DNA from: BOG-994 sp049514215
Lineage (GTDB): Bacteria; Pseudomonadota; Gammaproteobacteria; Burkholderiales; Burkholderiaceae_D
Assembly: GCA_049514215.1 (NCBI GenBank)
Contig: JBEKVI010000012.1
Span: 25,191-89,190, forward strand
Direction: 5' to 3'
Length of the DNA stretch: 64,000 nt
Below the pieces are notes generated by a model that saw only the letters and a program-made list of their open reading frames with translations, searched no databases and was not told the origin of the DNA. Shown one piece after another: positions 17,841-27,144 of the stretch; the stretch's first letter is position 1; the number at the start of each line of letters is the position of its first letter. Made by a program: the position numbers and the translations under genes.

Positions 17841-19784
17841 TTACACCAGGGCCCGGGAAAGACTCGCTAGGAAATGCTCGGCGTCTTGATACCCGATCAC
17901 GGTCGCACTTTGCACAGGACGTCCGGCGGCGTCGAAGAACAGGATCCCTGGAGGGCCAAAAAGCTTAAAGCGCCTTAGCAACGACTGGTCGTCGGTCGTG
18001 TTTTCCGTCACGTCGACCTCGAGCAGGGTGAAGGAATTCATGCGGCTGGCGACACGCGCGTCGCTAAAGGTAAAACGCTCCATCTCCTTGCACGCAACAC
18101 ACCACTGCGCCGAGAACACGAGAATCACGGGCTTGTTGGCCGATTGCAGGCGGGCGTCGAGCTCTTGGGTCGTACGGATGCGCTCGAATGACGAGGCGCT
18201 CAAGCCTGCTGGCGCCGCCTGCGTCGAGGCGTGCGCGGCGAGCTGCCCTAAAGGCTGCAGAACGTCGCGTCCGCCGGTGGCCAGGCCGATCAGTTGCGCT
18301 GCGCCGCAGAGAAGCAAAATGATGCCCACACCCTTCCACAGCCGCCTCCAGCCGGTCGCCCCACTCGGCAGCGGGTCGAGCGCATGGAGATAGACGGCGG
18401 CAATGATCAAAAGAGTGCCCCAGGCCAGCATCTGCGCCCAGGTCGGAATGACGGGCGAAACCATCCAGATGGCGACGGCGACAAGCAAGCCACCGAAGAA
18501 CTTTTTGACGGCCTCCATCCAGGCGCCCGCCTTAGGCAGAAGATGGCCTTCGGAGACGCCGAGAATCATGAGGGGGATGCTCATGCCCACCGCCATCGAA
18601 AACAGGGCCATACCCCCGATCCAACCATTGCGGGTCTGGCTGATGTAGAGCAGGGTCGCAGCCAGGGGCGCCGCAACGCAGGGCCCAACGATCAGGGCCG
18701 AGAGCGCACCCATGATGAACACGCCCACCAGCCTGCCACCCTCCGCTCTACCGCACCAATGATGCAGGCGAGCCTGAATGGCATTGGGCATCTGAAGCTG
18801 GTAGAAGCCGAACATGGAAAACGACAGGAGGACCAAAACGCCTGCGAAAGTCCAAAGGACTGCGGGTGTCTGAAGCGCCGCCGCAAGCCCCTCCCCGGCA
18901 AGACCGGCCGCCACTCCCAAGGCCGTATAGACCAAGGCCATCCCTAGCGAATAGGCGATCGCAAGCGCCAGGCCGCGGGCGCGATCCAAGACCATTCGCA
19001 CACCGGTAGGCCCCGATCCTTCGCTGGAATCCTCCTCGGACGCCCCGGCAATCACCGAAGACAGGATCGGAAGCATCGGCAAGACGCAGGGCGTAAACGC
19101 CAGAGTCAGCCCTAAACCTACGAACAGGATGGCAATCCAGAGCAGATTTCCACTCTCGAGCGCTGCCTCCACGCTCGTGAAGTGGCGCGAACCGTTGCCC
19201 TGCGGGGCCTCGGCCTCGGTTGAGGAGTGCGACGGCGCCGCGTCAGCGGAAGTCAGATTCAAGCTGGCGCGTGCGTCCTGAGGAGGGTAGCAAAGACCCG
19301 CGTCGGCGCAGCCCTGATAGGTTGCAATGAGGGTAAACGGCCCCGCCGCCTGGGTGACCGGGATGCGAACGGTGAGGTCGTGCCGGTACAGCTCGACGTT
19401 CTTGCTAAAGGTCTCGTCGAATTTGATCTCCCCTTTAGGGAAGACGGGATCGCCCAGGGTCACACCGGCAGGCTCGGCGGCGAATTTGAAGCGTTCGCGA
19501 TACAGGTAATAGCCGTCGGCTATGGTGTAGTGCACCACAACGGCTCCCTCGGAGACCTGGGCGGAGAAGCGAAACGCCTCGGAAGGATCAAGAAATTTGG
19601 TTTCGGCGGCGCCAGCACCGACATTGATAACGAACGCTACCAAAAGAAACACCCAAGAAGGCAGTGAGATCGCGCGAGCGTTTTTCCGCTGCTCCCGGGC
19701 GCGCACACCAAACCGTCGCAACAACGTCCCCCAGTGGCCGCTTGGGGCGGCTGTTTCTCGGGGTGCGCAATGGGCCGGGTGCAC
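17841..19784 (-). CDS. dsbD: Thiol:disulfide interchange protein DsbD
   Basis: Moves electrons from cytosolic thioredoxin across the inner membrane to periplasmic partners. Domains in order: signal sequence (WVFLLVAFVINVGAGA), periplasmic N-domain with the active cysteines in GCADAGLCYPP, eight-helix membrane domain with FTPCVLPMLPIL and GPCVAAPLAATLL, and a thioredoxin-like C-domain with WCVACKEM near residue 560. The frame opens at GTG 19784, leaving about 45 residues before the hydrophobic stretch; a GTG at 19706 would give a normal signal peptide and may be the true start. Confidence 0.93.
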   Translation of the reverse strand: MHPAHCAPRETAAPSGHWGTLLRRFGVRAREQRKNARAISLPSWVFLLVAFVINVGAGAAETKFLDPSEAFRFSAQVSEGAVVVHYTIADGYYLYRERFKFAAEPAGVTLGDPVFPKGEIKFDETFSKNVELYRHDLTVRIPVTQAAGPFTLIATYQGCADAGLCYPPQDARASLNLTSADAAPSHSSTEAEAPQGNGSRHFTSVEAALESGNLLWIAILFVGLGLTLAFTPCVLPMLPILSSVIAGASEEDSSEGSGPTGVRMVLDRARGLALAIAYSLGMALVYTALGVAAGLAGEGLAAALQTPAVLWTFAGVLVLLSFSMFGFYQLQMPNAIQARLHHWCGRAEGGRLVGVFIMGALSALIVGPCVAAPLAATLLYISQTRNGWIGGMALFSMAVGMSIPLMILGVSEGHLLPKAGAWMEAVKKFFGGLLVAVAIWMVSPVIPTWAQMLAWGTLLIIAAVYLHALDPLPSGATGWRRLWKGVGIILLLCGAAQLIGLATGGRDVLQPLGQLAAHASTQAAPAGLSASSFERIRTTQELDARLQSANKPVILVFSAQWCVACKEMERFTFSDARVASRMNSFTLLEVDVTENTTDDQSLLRRFKLFGPPGILFFDAAGRPVQSATVIGYQDAEHFLASLSRALV

Positions 19785-19992
19785 GTCAATCGCCTCTCAT
19801 GAACCTAGAACGCCCTGTCATGGGTTCCCGCTGACCGCAACACGCGGTCTTTGAGTCCGTATCGACATTATTCTATCGGCACTGAGGAAAACCGGTAGGG
19901 GATGCCTTGGACAAATGCCGCCGGGCACCTCGACGCCTGGCTTTCGGCCAGCGGACAGGGCATGCGAAAGGGTAATCCCTGCGCGGCTGTGC

Positions 19993-20382
19993 CTAGGAGC
20001 CGCTCGTCACGGGCTCGGTGGGCTCGGGTCGATCGAGCAATTCCACGATGGCCATGGGCGCATTGTCTCCGACGCGAAACCCGAACTTCAGGATGCGCAA
20101 ATACCCGCCGTTGCGCGTCTTGTAACGCGGTCCGAGTTCATCGAAGAGCTTCACCACGATCTCGCGATCGCGCAGGCGACTAAACGCGGTGCGCTTGTTG
20201 GCCAGACTCGGATCCTTGCCCAAGGTGATGATGGGCTCTGCGACGCGGCGCAGTTCCTTGGCCTTGGGCAGAGTGGTCTTGATGACTTCGTGCTTGAGCA
20301 AGGAAATCGTCATATTGCGCAGCATCGCTAAGCGATGGGAGCTGGTGCGGTTGAGCTTGCGAAGTCCGTGGCGATGACGCAT
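19993..20382 (-). CDS. rplQ: Ribosomal protein bL17
   Basis: Large-subunit protein near the peptide exit tunnel. The 129-aa product begins MRHRHGLRKLNRTSSHR and contains RNMTISLLKHE, both typical. It is the last gene of the alpha operon (infA-rpmJ-rpsM-rpsK-rpsD-rpoA-rplQ), 94 bases after rpoA. No clear terminator follows; the 208-base gap to dsbD holds only a weak 5-bp hairpin (19937-19951). Confidence 0.97.
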   Translation of the reverse strand: MRHRHGLRKLNRTSSHRLAMLRNMTISLLKHEVIKTTLPKAKELRRVAEPIITLGKDPSLANKRTAFSRLRDREIVVKLFDELGPRYKTRNGGYLRILKFGFRVGDNAPMAIVELLDRPEPTEPVTSGS

Positions 20383-20476
20383 AACATTTTCCTTTTGGAT
20401 TCTTAAGACCGACTTCTTCTATCATCGGCCCGCCATCGTTCTGACGGGCCGACGCGGTTCGGTTTTATTTCGGCGG

Positions 20477-21460
20477 TTAAACCTTCTCGAGCCCCAGCGG
20501 GGGCCAGTTTTCCAGCTTCATTCCCAAGGTAAGCCCGCGCGAAGCGAGCACTTCCTTGATTTCATTGAGCGACTTGCGTCCCAGATTGGGGGTCTTGAGC
20601 AGCTCGTTTTCCGTGCGCTGAATCAGATCGCCAATGTAGTAGATGTTTTCGGCCTTTAAGCAATTGGCCGAGCGCACCGTCAGTTCCAGATCGTCGACCG
20701 GACGCAGCAAAATGGGGTCGACCTGAGGAGAACGCGAGGGCGCCTCGGCGGTCGCCTCGGTCCCCTCGAGCGATGCGAATACGGATAGCTGATCAACCAG
20801 GATACGCGCCGATTGACGGATCGCCTCCTCCGGCGAAATCACGCCATTGGTCTCGATGCTCATGACCAGTTTGTCGAGGTCCGTCCGTTGTTCGACCCGC
20901 GCCGATTCCACCGTGTAGCTGACGCGGCGGACCGGGCTATACGAAGCGTCGAGCACGATGCGTCCGATGGCCTTGCTGTGGTCCTCGGCAAAACCACGGA
21001 CATTGCCAGGAACGTAGCCGCGGCCTTTTTCGACCTTGATCTGCATATCCAGCTTGCCACCGGCCGAAAGGTTGGCGATCACGTGATCGGGATTGATGAT
21101 CTCGACCTCATGGGAGAGCTCGATATCCGCCGCCGTGACCGGTCCTTCGCCTTCCTTGCGCAAAACGACAACCACGTCGTCCCGGTTGTGCAGCTTAAAG
21201 ACCACACCCTTCAAATTCAGGAGGATGTCCACGACGTCTTCCTGCACGCCATCAATGGTCGAATACTCGTGCACGACGCCCGAGATCGAGACCTCGGTCG
21301 CGGCGAAACCATTCATCGACGATAGAAGAATGCGTCTTAGCGCATTGCCCAGCGTGTGGCCATAGCCGCGCTCAAAGGGCTCCATCGTCACTTTCGCCGT
21401 ATGGGGGCCAATGGCCTCGACTTCAATCTGGCGCGGCTTTAAAAAGGGATTACTTGCCAT
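20477..21460 (-). CDS. rpoA: RNA polymerase alpha subunit
   Basis: The alpha dimer nucleates RNA polymerase assembly, and its C-domain contacts UP elements and activators. ATG 21460 gives 327 aa, the normal length, beginning MASNPFLKPRQIEVE, with a GAGGAAAG ribosome-binding site. The N-terminal assembly domain includes TLGNALRRILLSS. After a linker (about 235-250), the C-terminal domain contains LTVRSANCLKAE and TPNLGRKSLNEIKE. An in-frame ATG 60 bases upstream is unlikely. Confidence 0.97.
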   Translation of the reverse strand: MASNPFLKPRQIEVEAIGPHTAKVTMEPFERGYGHTLGNALRRILLSSMNGFAATEVSISGVVHEYSTIDGVQEDVVDILLNLKGVVFKLHNRDDVVVVLRKEGEGPVTAADIELSHEVEIINPDHVIANLSAGGKLDMQIKVEKGRGYVPGNVRGFAEDHSKAIGRIVLDASYSPVRRVSYTVESARVEQRTDLDKLVMSIETNGVISPEEAIRQSARILVDQLSVFASLEGTEATAEAPSRSPQVDPILLRPVDDLELTVRSANCLKAENIYYIGDLIQRTENELLKTPNLGRKSLNEIKEVLASRGLTLGMKLENWPPLGLEKV

Positions 21461-21591
21461 AACTTTCCTCTCACAATACCCTCGGCCCGTTACGCCGATA
21501 AGGCTGCTGGGCCGCCACAAAGAAGGGCGCTGCGACGACGGCCAGGTCGCGGCGCTCGAAGGACGGGGTCTTTACCCCGGCCACGTCTGAA

Positions 21592-22215
21592 CTAGCGGGA
21601 ATACAATTCGACGATCAGGCTCTCGTTCACGTCGGCGGCGATCTCGTTGCGTTCGGGCAGCTGCTTGAAGATCCCTTCCATCTTGGTCGAATCGACCGAC
21701 ACCCACGCAGCCCCTCCGCCCTGCTCGGCAAGCGAAAGTGCCTCCAGGATGCGCGTTTGCTTTTTGGCCTTATCGCGAATGGCGACGACATCACCCTTTT
21801 TCACCTGCAGGGATGGAATGTTGGCGACTTCTCCGTTGAGCACGATCGCTTTGTGACTGACGAGCTGGCGCGCCTCGGCGCGGGTGGAACCGAAGCCCAT
21901 GCGGTAGACCACATTGTCTAGGCGCGACTCCAGCAGATGGAGCAGGTTCTCGCCGGTATTGCCCTTGCGCCGATCGGCTTCTTCGAAATAGCGCCGGAAT
22001 TGCCGCTCGAGGATGCCGTACATGCGCTTGACCTTCTGCTTTTCGCGCAGCTGATTGCCAAAGTCGGACGTGCGGGCACCCGACGTGCGGCCGTGCTGAC
22101 CGGGCTTGCTGTCGAGTTTGCATTTCGAATCCAGAGAACGGCGAGCGCTCTTCAGAAACAGATCGGTCCCTTCTCTACGGGACAACTTGCATTTGGGTCC
22201 AATGTAACGAGCCAC
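21592..22215 (-). CDS. rpsD: Ribosomal protein uS4
   Basis: Small-subunit assembly initiator protein binding 16S rRNA; in E. coli it also represses its own operon. The GTG at 22215 gives 207 aa starting MARYIGPKCKLSRREG, the standard N-terminus, with AAAGGAAG just upstream. The open frame continues upstream only by chance. The S4 RNA-binding domain is RLDNVVYRMGFGSTRAEARQ followed by LVSHKAIVLNG. It lies 155 bases after rpsK, the widest gap in the alpha operon. Confidence 0.97.
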   Translation of the reverse strand: MARYIGPKCKLSRREGTDLFLKSARRSLDSKCKLDSKPGQHGRTSGARTSDFGNQLREKQKVKRMYGILERQFRRYFEEADRRKGNTGENLLHLLESRLDNVVYRMGFGSTRAEARQLVSHKAIVLNGEVANIPSLQVKKGDVVAIRDKAKKQTRILEALSLAEQGGGAAWVSVDSTKMEGIFKQLPERNEIAADVNESLIVELYSR

Positions 22216-22337
22216 GTTTTCTTCCTTTAAACAATACGCCAGCCTCAAAGCGACTGGTCGGTTAGCCTGCACTTCGGTACCCAGTCCTAAGACAATGGGC
22301 GGCAGGCGGTGGTCTTCAAAGCGCGAGTTGCGCCTCT

Positions 22338-22360
22338 GGCCGGTCTCGACATCCCCGGCC
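22338..22360 (-). other. GC hairpin between rpsK and rpsD
   Basis: GGCCGG and CCGGCC form a perfect 6-bp stem around 11 bases, starting 10 bases after the rpsK stop on the minus strand. With no T run it is not a standard terminator; it could tune readthrough or protect an RNA end. Confidence 0.35.
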
Positions 22361-22370
22361 CTTGCCAAAA

Positions 22371-22778
22371 CTACATGCGCCGCCGTTTGGGCGGGCGGCA
22401 ACCGTTGTGCGGAACCGGAGTCACGTCCGTGATGCTGATGATCTTGATGCCCAGCGCATTTAAAGCGCGCACCGAGGATTCGCGTCCCGGGCCCGGTCCC
22501 TTGATCTGGACTTCGACGTTTTTGATCCCGCATTCGATGGCGGCCCGTCCGGCCGCCTCAGCTGCGACCTGCGCCGCAAACGGTGTCGACTTGCGCGAAC
22601 CCTTGAACCCCGCGCCGCCGGAACTCGCCCAGGACAGGGCATTGCCCTGACGGTCGGTGATGGTGATGATCGTGTTGTTAAACGACGCATGAATGTGCGC
22701 AATGCCATCCGAGACATTCTTCTTGACCTTCTTGCGCACGCGCTGGGCGGCGGTATTACTGGTAGGTGCTTTTGCCAT
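22371..22778 (-). CDS. rpsK: Ribosomal protein uS11
   Basis: Small-subunit platform protein near the mRNA exit. 135 aa, with HIHASFNNTIITITDRQGN, SSGGAGFKGSRKSTPFAAQ and the highly conserved C-terminus TPVPHNGCRPPKRRRM. Part of the alpha operon, 35 bases after rpsM. Confidence 0.97.
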   Translation of the reverse strand: MAKAPTSNTAAQRVRKKVKKNVSDGIAHIHASFNNTIITITDRQGNALSWASSGGAGFKGSRKSTPFAAQVAAEAAGRAAIECGIKNVEVQIKGPGPGRESSVRALNALGIKIISITDVTPVPHNGCRPPKRRRM

Positions 22779-22813
22779 TCCGTTTCCTTATAGGCGCTTC
22801 TGTTGCCGACGCA

Positions 22814-23179
22814 TTACTTCTTAAGCGATGCCGCAGACTTCTTCGGCCCCTTGCGCGTGCGGGCATTGGTGCGTGTGCGTTGACCGCGCACCGGCAGGCC
22901 GCGACGATGCCGCAGGCCGCGATAGCATCCCAAGTCCATCAAGCGCTTGATGTTCATCGAGACTTCGCGGCGCAGATCGCCCTCGGTGACGAACTTGCTC
23001 ACTTCGTCCCGAAGTCGTTCCATTTCCGCATCGTCCAGGTCCTTGACCTTTTTGGACAAAGGAACCTTGGCCGCCGCGCAGATCTTGCGGGCGCGCGGGC
23101 GACCAATGCCAAAGATCGCCGTCAAACCGATCTCGGCGTGCTGATGATTCGGGATGTTGATCCCTGCGATACGTGCCAT
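22814..23179 (-). CDS. rpsM: Ribosomal protein uS13
   Basis: Small-subunit head protein contacting the P-site tRNA and bridging to the large subunit. 121 aa, starting MARIAGINIPNHQHAEIGLT, with the C-terminal GLRHRRGLPVRGQRTRTNAR signature and a Lys-rich end. Its leader is the S4-repressor target in E. coli; whether that holds here was not tested. Confidence 0.97.
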   Translation of the reverse strand: MARIAGINIPNHQHAEIGLTAIFGIGRPRARKICAAAKVPLSKKVKDLDDAEMERLRDEVSKFVTEGDLRREVSMNIKRLMDLGCYRGLRHRRGLPVRGQRTRTNARTRKGPKKSAASLKK

Positions 23180-23216
23180 GCTCGTCCCTTGATATCAAAT
23201 AGTCGTGGCGCAGCGA

Positions 23217-23330
23217 TCAGCCTTGGCGCTGCTTGTGGCGTGGATCCGTGCAAATCACGCGCACCACGCCTTTACGCTTGATGATCTTGCAGTGGCGGCA
23301 AAGCCGCTTGACCGATGCCAATACTTTCAT
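23217..23330 (-). CDS. rpmJ: Ribosomal protein bL36 (zinc-binding form)
   Basis: A 37-aa large-subunit protein read directly from the minus strand: MKVLASVKRLCRHCKIIKRK followed by GVVRVICTDPRHKQRQG. The zinc ligands C11, C14, C27 and H32 are all present, so this is the C+ form. It lies between infA and rpsM as in other betaproteobacteria. Confidence 0.96.
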   Translation of the reverse strand: MKVLASVKRLCRHCKIIKRKGVVRVICTDPRHKQRQG

Positions 23331-23397
23331 GATGACCTCTACTTACCGTATGAACTTCCGAGCGACCGTGTAATCCGAATTGCGTCCAATGCGACAC

Positions 23398-23616
23398 CTA
23401 CTTCGCGCGAAACACGATGCGGGCCCGACTTAGATCGTACGGTGTCAATTCCACCGTCACCTTGTCGCCCGGAAGAATGCGGATGTAGTTCATCCGCATC
23501 TTTCCCGAGATGTGGCCCAACACGACATGCCCGTTTTCCAGCTTGACGCGGAACGTCGCGTTGGGGAGATTTTCGAGGATCTCCCCTTGCATCTGAATTG
23601 CGTCGTCTTTCGCCAT
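23398..23616 (-). CDS. infA: Translation initiation factor IF-1
   Basis: Binds the ribosomal A site during initiation. 72 aa with an S1/OB fold: IQMQGEILENLPNATFRVKL, GHISGKMRMNYIRILPGDKV and LTPYDLSRARIVFRAK. Its place between secY and rpmJ is characteristic of betaproteobacteria. Confidence 0.97.
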   Translation of the reverse strand: MAKDDAIQMQGEILENLPNATFRVKLENGHVVLGHISGKMRMNYIRILPGDKVTVELTPYDLSRARIVFRAK

Positions 23617-23634
23617 GCGATCCTTTGTTCGAGC

Positions 23635-24969
23635 CTAGCGGACCGGGAAACTACCCTGTCCACCCTTGAAATTCGCCTTCTTGAGCAGCGCCTCGTACTG
23701 ATGCGTCATGATGTAAGCCTGCACCTGGGACATGAAATCCATGGTGACCACCACGATGATCAGAAGCGACGTGCCTCCAAAGTAGAAGGGCACGTTATAC
23801 GAGAGCACCAAAAACTCCGGCAACAGGCAAACCGACGTGATGTACAAGGCCCCCGCGAGCGTAAGCCGCATGAGGATCTTGTCGATGTAGCGGGCGGTCT
23901 GCTCTCCAGGCCGGATTCCAGGTACAAAGGCACCACTTTTCTTCAGGTTGTCTGCCGTCTCTTTACTGTTGAAAACCAAAGCCGTGTAGAAGAAACAGAA
24001 AAAGATAATCGCCGAGGCATATAGCAGCACATAAATCGGCTGCCCGGGCGACAGCGCGGCAGCCACATCCTTTAACCAACGCATCGACGGCCCGGCGCTA
24101 AACCAACTTGTAATCGTCGCGGGAAACAGAATGATCGACGGCGCAAAAATCGGCGGAATGACCCCGGACATGTTCAGTTTCAGGGGTAGGTGCGAACTCT
24201 GCGCTCCATAGATCTTGTTGCCCACCTGGCGCTTGGCGTAGTTCACGAGGATCTTGCGCTGCCCCCGCTCGACAAACACCACAAAGCCGGTGACCAGGAC
24301 CGCAATGATCGCGATGATGATCGCCGAAGGCGCGCTCATCCCGCCGGTACTGACCAGTTCCCCTAGATTGGCAATCGCGCGCGGCAACCCTGAGGCAATC
24401 CCCGCAAAAATGATGATCGAGATGCCATTGCCCAGCCCGCGCTCGGTGATCTGCTCGCCAAGCCACATCAAAAACATCGTCCCGGTCATGAGACACAGCA
24501 CGGTGGTGATGCGAAACCCGAAACCGGGATCCAGCACCAAGCCCGCCTGGGACTCGAGGGCCACGGCAATCCCCAGTGCCTGCGCCGTTCCCAAAACCAG
24601 GGTCCCGTAGCGGGTGTACTGGGTGATCTTGCGGCGCCCGGCCTCGCCTTCCTTCTTGATCGCCTCAAGTTGGGGCGAAACGACCGACATCAACTGCATG
24701 ATTATCGAAGCCGAGATGTACGGCATGATCCCCAGAGCAAAAATGGTAAAGCGCGACAGTGCGCCGCCGGAGAACATGTTGAACATGCCCAAGATGCCGC
24801 CTTGCTGCGAGTTGAACAGACGCGTCAACTGGGTCGGATCGATACCGGGGACGGGAATGTGCGCGCCGATCCGATAGACGACCAAAGCGAGCAAAAGAAA
24901 GATCATACGGCGCTTCAGGTCGCCGTATTTTCCGCTCTTGCCAGGCAAATTATTGGGGCCAGTTGCCAC
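23635..24969 (-). CDS. secY: Protein translocase subunit SecY
   Basis: The channel of the SecYEG translocon in the inner membrane. 444 aa with about ten membrane helices. Conserved segments include IPVPGIDPTQL, FALGIMPYISASIIMQL, GIMIMWLGEQITERGLGNGIS in its local form (LWLGEQ-type: MWLGEQITERGLGNGISIII), and GIRPGEQTARYIDKILMRLT. It ends the spc operon and is followed by infA after 18 bases. Confidence 0.97.
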   Translation of the reverse strand: MATGPNNLPGKSGKYGDLKRRMIFLLLALVVYRIGAHIPVPGIDPTQLTRLFNSQQGGILGMFNMFSGGALSRFTIFALGIMPYISASIIMQLMSVVSPQLEAIKKEGEAGRRKITQYTRYGTLVLGTAQALGIAVALESQAGLVLDPGFGFRITTVLCLMTGTMFLMWLGEQITERGLGNGISIIIFAGIASGLPRAIANLGELVSTGGMSAPSAIIIAIIAVLVTGFVVFVERGQRKILVNYAKRQVGNKIYGAQSSHLPLKLNMSGVIPPIFAPSIILFPATITSWFSAGPSMRWLKDVAAALSPGQPIYVLLYASAIIFFCFFYTALVFNSKETADNLKKSGAFVPGIRPGEQTARYIDKILMRLTLAGALYITSVCLLPEFLVLSYNVPFYFGGTSLLIIVVVTMDFMSQVQAYIMTHQYEALLKKANFKGGQGSFPVR

Positions 24970-25002
24970 GTTTAATCTCTCTTTGCGATGCGCTTTGGTT
25001 TC

Positions 25003-25437
25003 TTACTCTGCAAGACTGCCGCCGGCGGCCTCGATGGCGGCTTTCGCGCCCGCGGTCGCGGCCACGCCCTTTAGGGTGATCTTGCGCGTGAGGCTTCCCG
25101 AGAGCACGACCTTGGCCGAGCGGTTCAGATCGGAAACCAGACCGGCCTGACGCAAGGCGAGCAAATCAATCTCTTCGACCGGCAGGCGCTCGAGATCCGA
25201 CAAAAGCACCTGCGCGACGTGGTGCGCCGTGAGCGACTTGAAACCCCGCTTGGGCAGGCGCCGCTGCAAGGGCATTTGACCGCCCTCGAAGCCGACCTTG
25301 TGAAATCCACCGGACCGCGATTTTTGTCCCTTGTGACCCCGCCCGGCGGTCTTGCCCAGGCCCGAGCCGATGCCGCGCCCGACGCGGCGCTTGGCGTGCT
25401 TGGCGCCCGAAGCGGGCTCGATGGTGTTCAATTTCAT
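25003..25437 (-). CDS. rplO: Ribosomal protein uL15
   Basis: Late-assembly large-subunit protein. 144 aa, beginning MKLNTIEPASGAKHAKRRVG with the Gly/Arg-rich RGIGSGLGKTAGRGHKGQKS and the EGGQMPLQRRLPKRGF motif. In the spc operon between rpmD and secY. Confidence 0.97.
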   Translation of the reverse strand: MKLNTIEPASGAKHAKRRVGRGIGSGLGKTAGRGHKGQKSRSGGFHKVGFEGGQMPLQRRLPKRGFKSLTAHHVAQVLLSDLERLPVEEIDLLALRQAGLVSDLNRSAKVVLSGSLTRKITLKGVAATAGAKAAIEAAGGSLAE

Positions 25438-25472
25438 GATGTGCTCCGATGCAATTCCCCGCGCCCCAGGGC

Positions 25473-25670
25473 TTAGGAAACCTTGACCAGGTACGAAACC
25501 TTGTTAATCATTCCCCGCACGGCCGGTGTGTCTTCCAGCACGCGGGAGCTGTTCAAGCGGCGCAGGCCAAGGCCGCGAATGGTCGCGCGGTGCGACTCGC
25601 GCGTGCCGTTGATGCTCTTGACGAGCGTGACCGTAAGGGTCTTGGACTGTTTTTCAGCTTTGGCGTTCAT
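25473..25670 (-). CDS. rpmD: Ribosomal protein uL30
   Basis: Small large-subunit protein of 65 aa. After a short Lys-rich N-terminal extension it shows LTVTLVKSINGTRESHRATI and GLGLRRLNSSRVLEDTPAVR. The extension makes it slightly longer than the usual 60 aa; an internal start is not supported by another Met. Confidence 0.96.
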   Translation of the reverse strand: MNAKAEKQSKTLTVTLVKSINGTRESHRATIRGLGLRRLNSSRVLEDTPAVRGMINKVSYLVKVS

Positions 25671-25679
25671 GTCCCACCT

Positions 25680-26201
25680 CTAACCCAGGATTTCTTCAAC
25701 CGACTTGCCGCGCTTGGCCGCAATTTCGGCCGGGGTACTCATCTTCTTCAGGCCATCAAGCGTGGCGCGCACCATGTTGTAGGGATTGGTCGACCCGAGG
25801 CTCTTGGCGACGACATTGGTCACCCCGAGAACCTCAAAAATGGCGCGCATCGGCCCACCGGCGATGACACCGGTACCATCTTTGGCCGGCGACATCAGAA
25901 CCGTCGAGGCGCCCCACTTGCCCACCACCGGATGCTGGAGGGTGCCGCGCTTCAAGGACACCTTGATCATCTTGCGGCGCGCCTCTTCCATGGCCTTTTG
26001 CACGGCGACCGGAACTTCCCGTGCCTTGCCTTTGCCCATTCCGATGCGGCCGTCTCCGTCGCCCACGACCGTCAGCGCCGCGAAACCGAGAATGCGGCCG
26101 CCCTTGACGACCTTCGTGACGCGGTTGACCGCGATCATCTTCTCGCGCATTCCGTCGTCGCGCTCTTCACCCATCGGGGTCTTTGCCTGAACCTTTGCCA
26201 T
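25680..26201 (-). CDS. rpsE: Ribosomal protein uS5
   Basis: Small-subunit protein involved in decoding accuracy. 173 aa with the N-terminal double-stranded RNA-binding-like domain (MIAVNRVTKVVKGGRILGFA, GDGDGRIGMGKGKAREVPVA) and a C-terminal domain with GTGVIAGGPMRAIFEVLGV. It follows rplR by 10 bases. Confidence 0.97.
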   Translation of the reverse strand: MAKVQAKTPMGEERDDGMREKMIAVNRVTKVVKGGRILGFAALTVVGDGDGRIGMGKGKAREVPVAVQKAMEEARRKMIKVSLKRGTLQHPVVGKWGASTVLMSPAKDGTGVIAGGPMRAIFEVLGVTNVVAKSLGSTNPYNMVRATLDGLKKMSTPAEIAAKRGKSVEEILG

Positions 26202-26211
26202 ATCGATTCCT

Positions 26212-26577
26212 TTAGAACTTCAGTCCGGCTTCACGCGCGGCTTCGGCCAGCGCCTTGACGCGGCCGTGATAACGAAACCCCGAGCGGTCAAACGCCACGG
26301 TTTCAATGCCAGCTCCTTTGGCCTTCTCGGCCACGCGCTTGCCCACCAGCGCCGCGGCGCTCGCGTTTCCGCCCTTGCCGGACTGGCCCGAGAGCTCCTT
26401 CTTGATGTCGGCTTCGAGGGTCGATGCCGATACCAGAACGCGCGCGCCATCCTCGGAAATGATGCTGGCGTAGATATGCAGATTGGTGCGATGCACGGCA
26501 AGACGATGGATCCCCAGTTCGGCGATTTTGGCCCGGGTCTGGCGAGCGCGACGCAGACGCGATTGTTTCTTGTCCAT
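26212..26577 (-). CDS. rplR: Ribosomal protein uL18
   Basis: Binds 5S rRNA in the central protuberance. 121 aa with HRLAVHRTNLHIYASIISED and the C-terminal FDRSGFRYHGRVKALAEAAR segment. Confidence 0.97.
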   Translation of the reverse strand: MDKKQSRLRRARQTRAKIAELGIHRLAVHRTNLHIYASIISEDGARVLVSASTLEADIKKELSGQSGKGGNASAAALVGKRVAEKAKGAGIETVAFDRSGFRYHGRVKALAEAAREAGLKF

Positions 26578-26601
26578 AACTCGATCTCTTTCCCGAATGG
26601 G

Positions 26602-27135
26602 TTACTTCTTCTTGGTTTCTTTGATCAGCACGACTTCGTCGACATAGCGCACGCCCTTGCCCTTATAGGGTTCTGGCTTGCGATACGCGCGTACTTCGGC
26701 TGCGGTCTGGCCGACACGCTGGCGATCCACGCCCTTGATCACGATTTCCGTCTGTGTCGGGGTCTCGCACTTCACCCCGGCGGGCATCTGATGCACGACG
26801 GGATGCGAGTAGCCCACCGACAGACTGAGCTTGTCGCCTTGCGCTTGGGCGCGATAGCCCACACCGACCAACGCCAGGCGCTTCTCAAATCCCTTGGTTA
26901 CGCCATTGACCATGTTCGCCACCAGGGCGCGCATCGTACCCGACATCGCATTGGCCTCGCGACTGTCATTGGCCGCCTCAAAGACGATCTGGCCATTTTT
27001 CTGGCTCACCTTGACTGCATGATGCTGGCTCTGCTTTAGCGATCCCAGCGGTCCCTTGACCGAAATGAAATCGTCGGCGAGCGAGACTTCAGCACCCTTT
27101 GGAACCTCGATCGGATTCTTACCAACACGAGACAT
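26602..27135 (-). CDS. rplF: Ribosomal protein uL6
   Basis: Large-subunit protein near the factor-binding centre. 177 aa, starting MSRVGKNPIEVPKGAEV, with two similar domains and the conserved C-terminal stretch RAYRKPEPYKGKGVRYVDE. Confidence 0.97.
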   Translation of the reverse strand: MSRVGKNPIEVPKGAEVSLADDFISVKGPLGSLKQSQHHAVKVSQKNGQIVFEAANDSREANAMSGTMRALVANMVNGVTKGFEKRLALVGVGYRAQAQGDKLSLSVGYSHPVVHQMPAGVKCETPTQTEIVIKGVDRQRVGQTAAEVRAYRKPEPYKGKGVRYVDEVVLIKETKKK

Positions 27136-27144
27136 GTTCGACTC

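Noticed and set aside
19873..19880. GCCGATAG on the minus strand upstream of dsbD
   Set aside because: No -35 resemblance 11 bases upstream; dsbD has no flagellar link.
21494..21501. GCCGATAA in the rpoA-rpsD gap, plus strand
   Set aside because: Antisense to the operon and lacking a TAAA-type -35.
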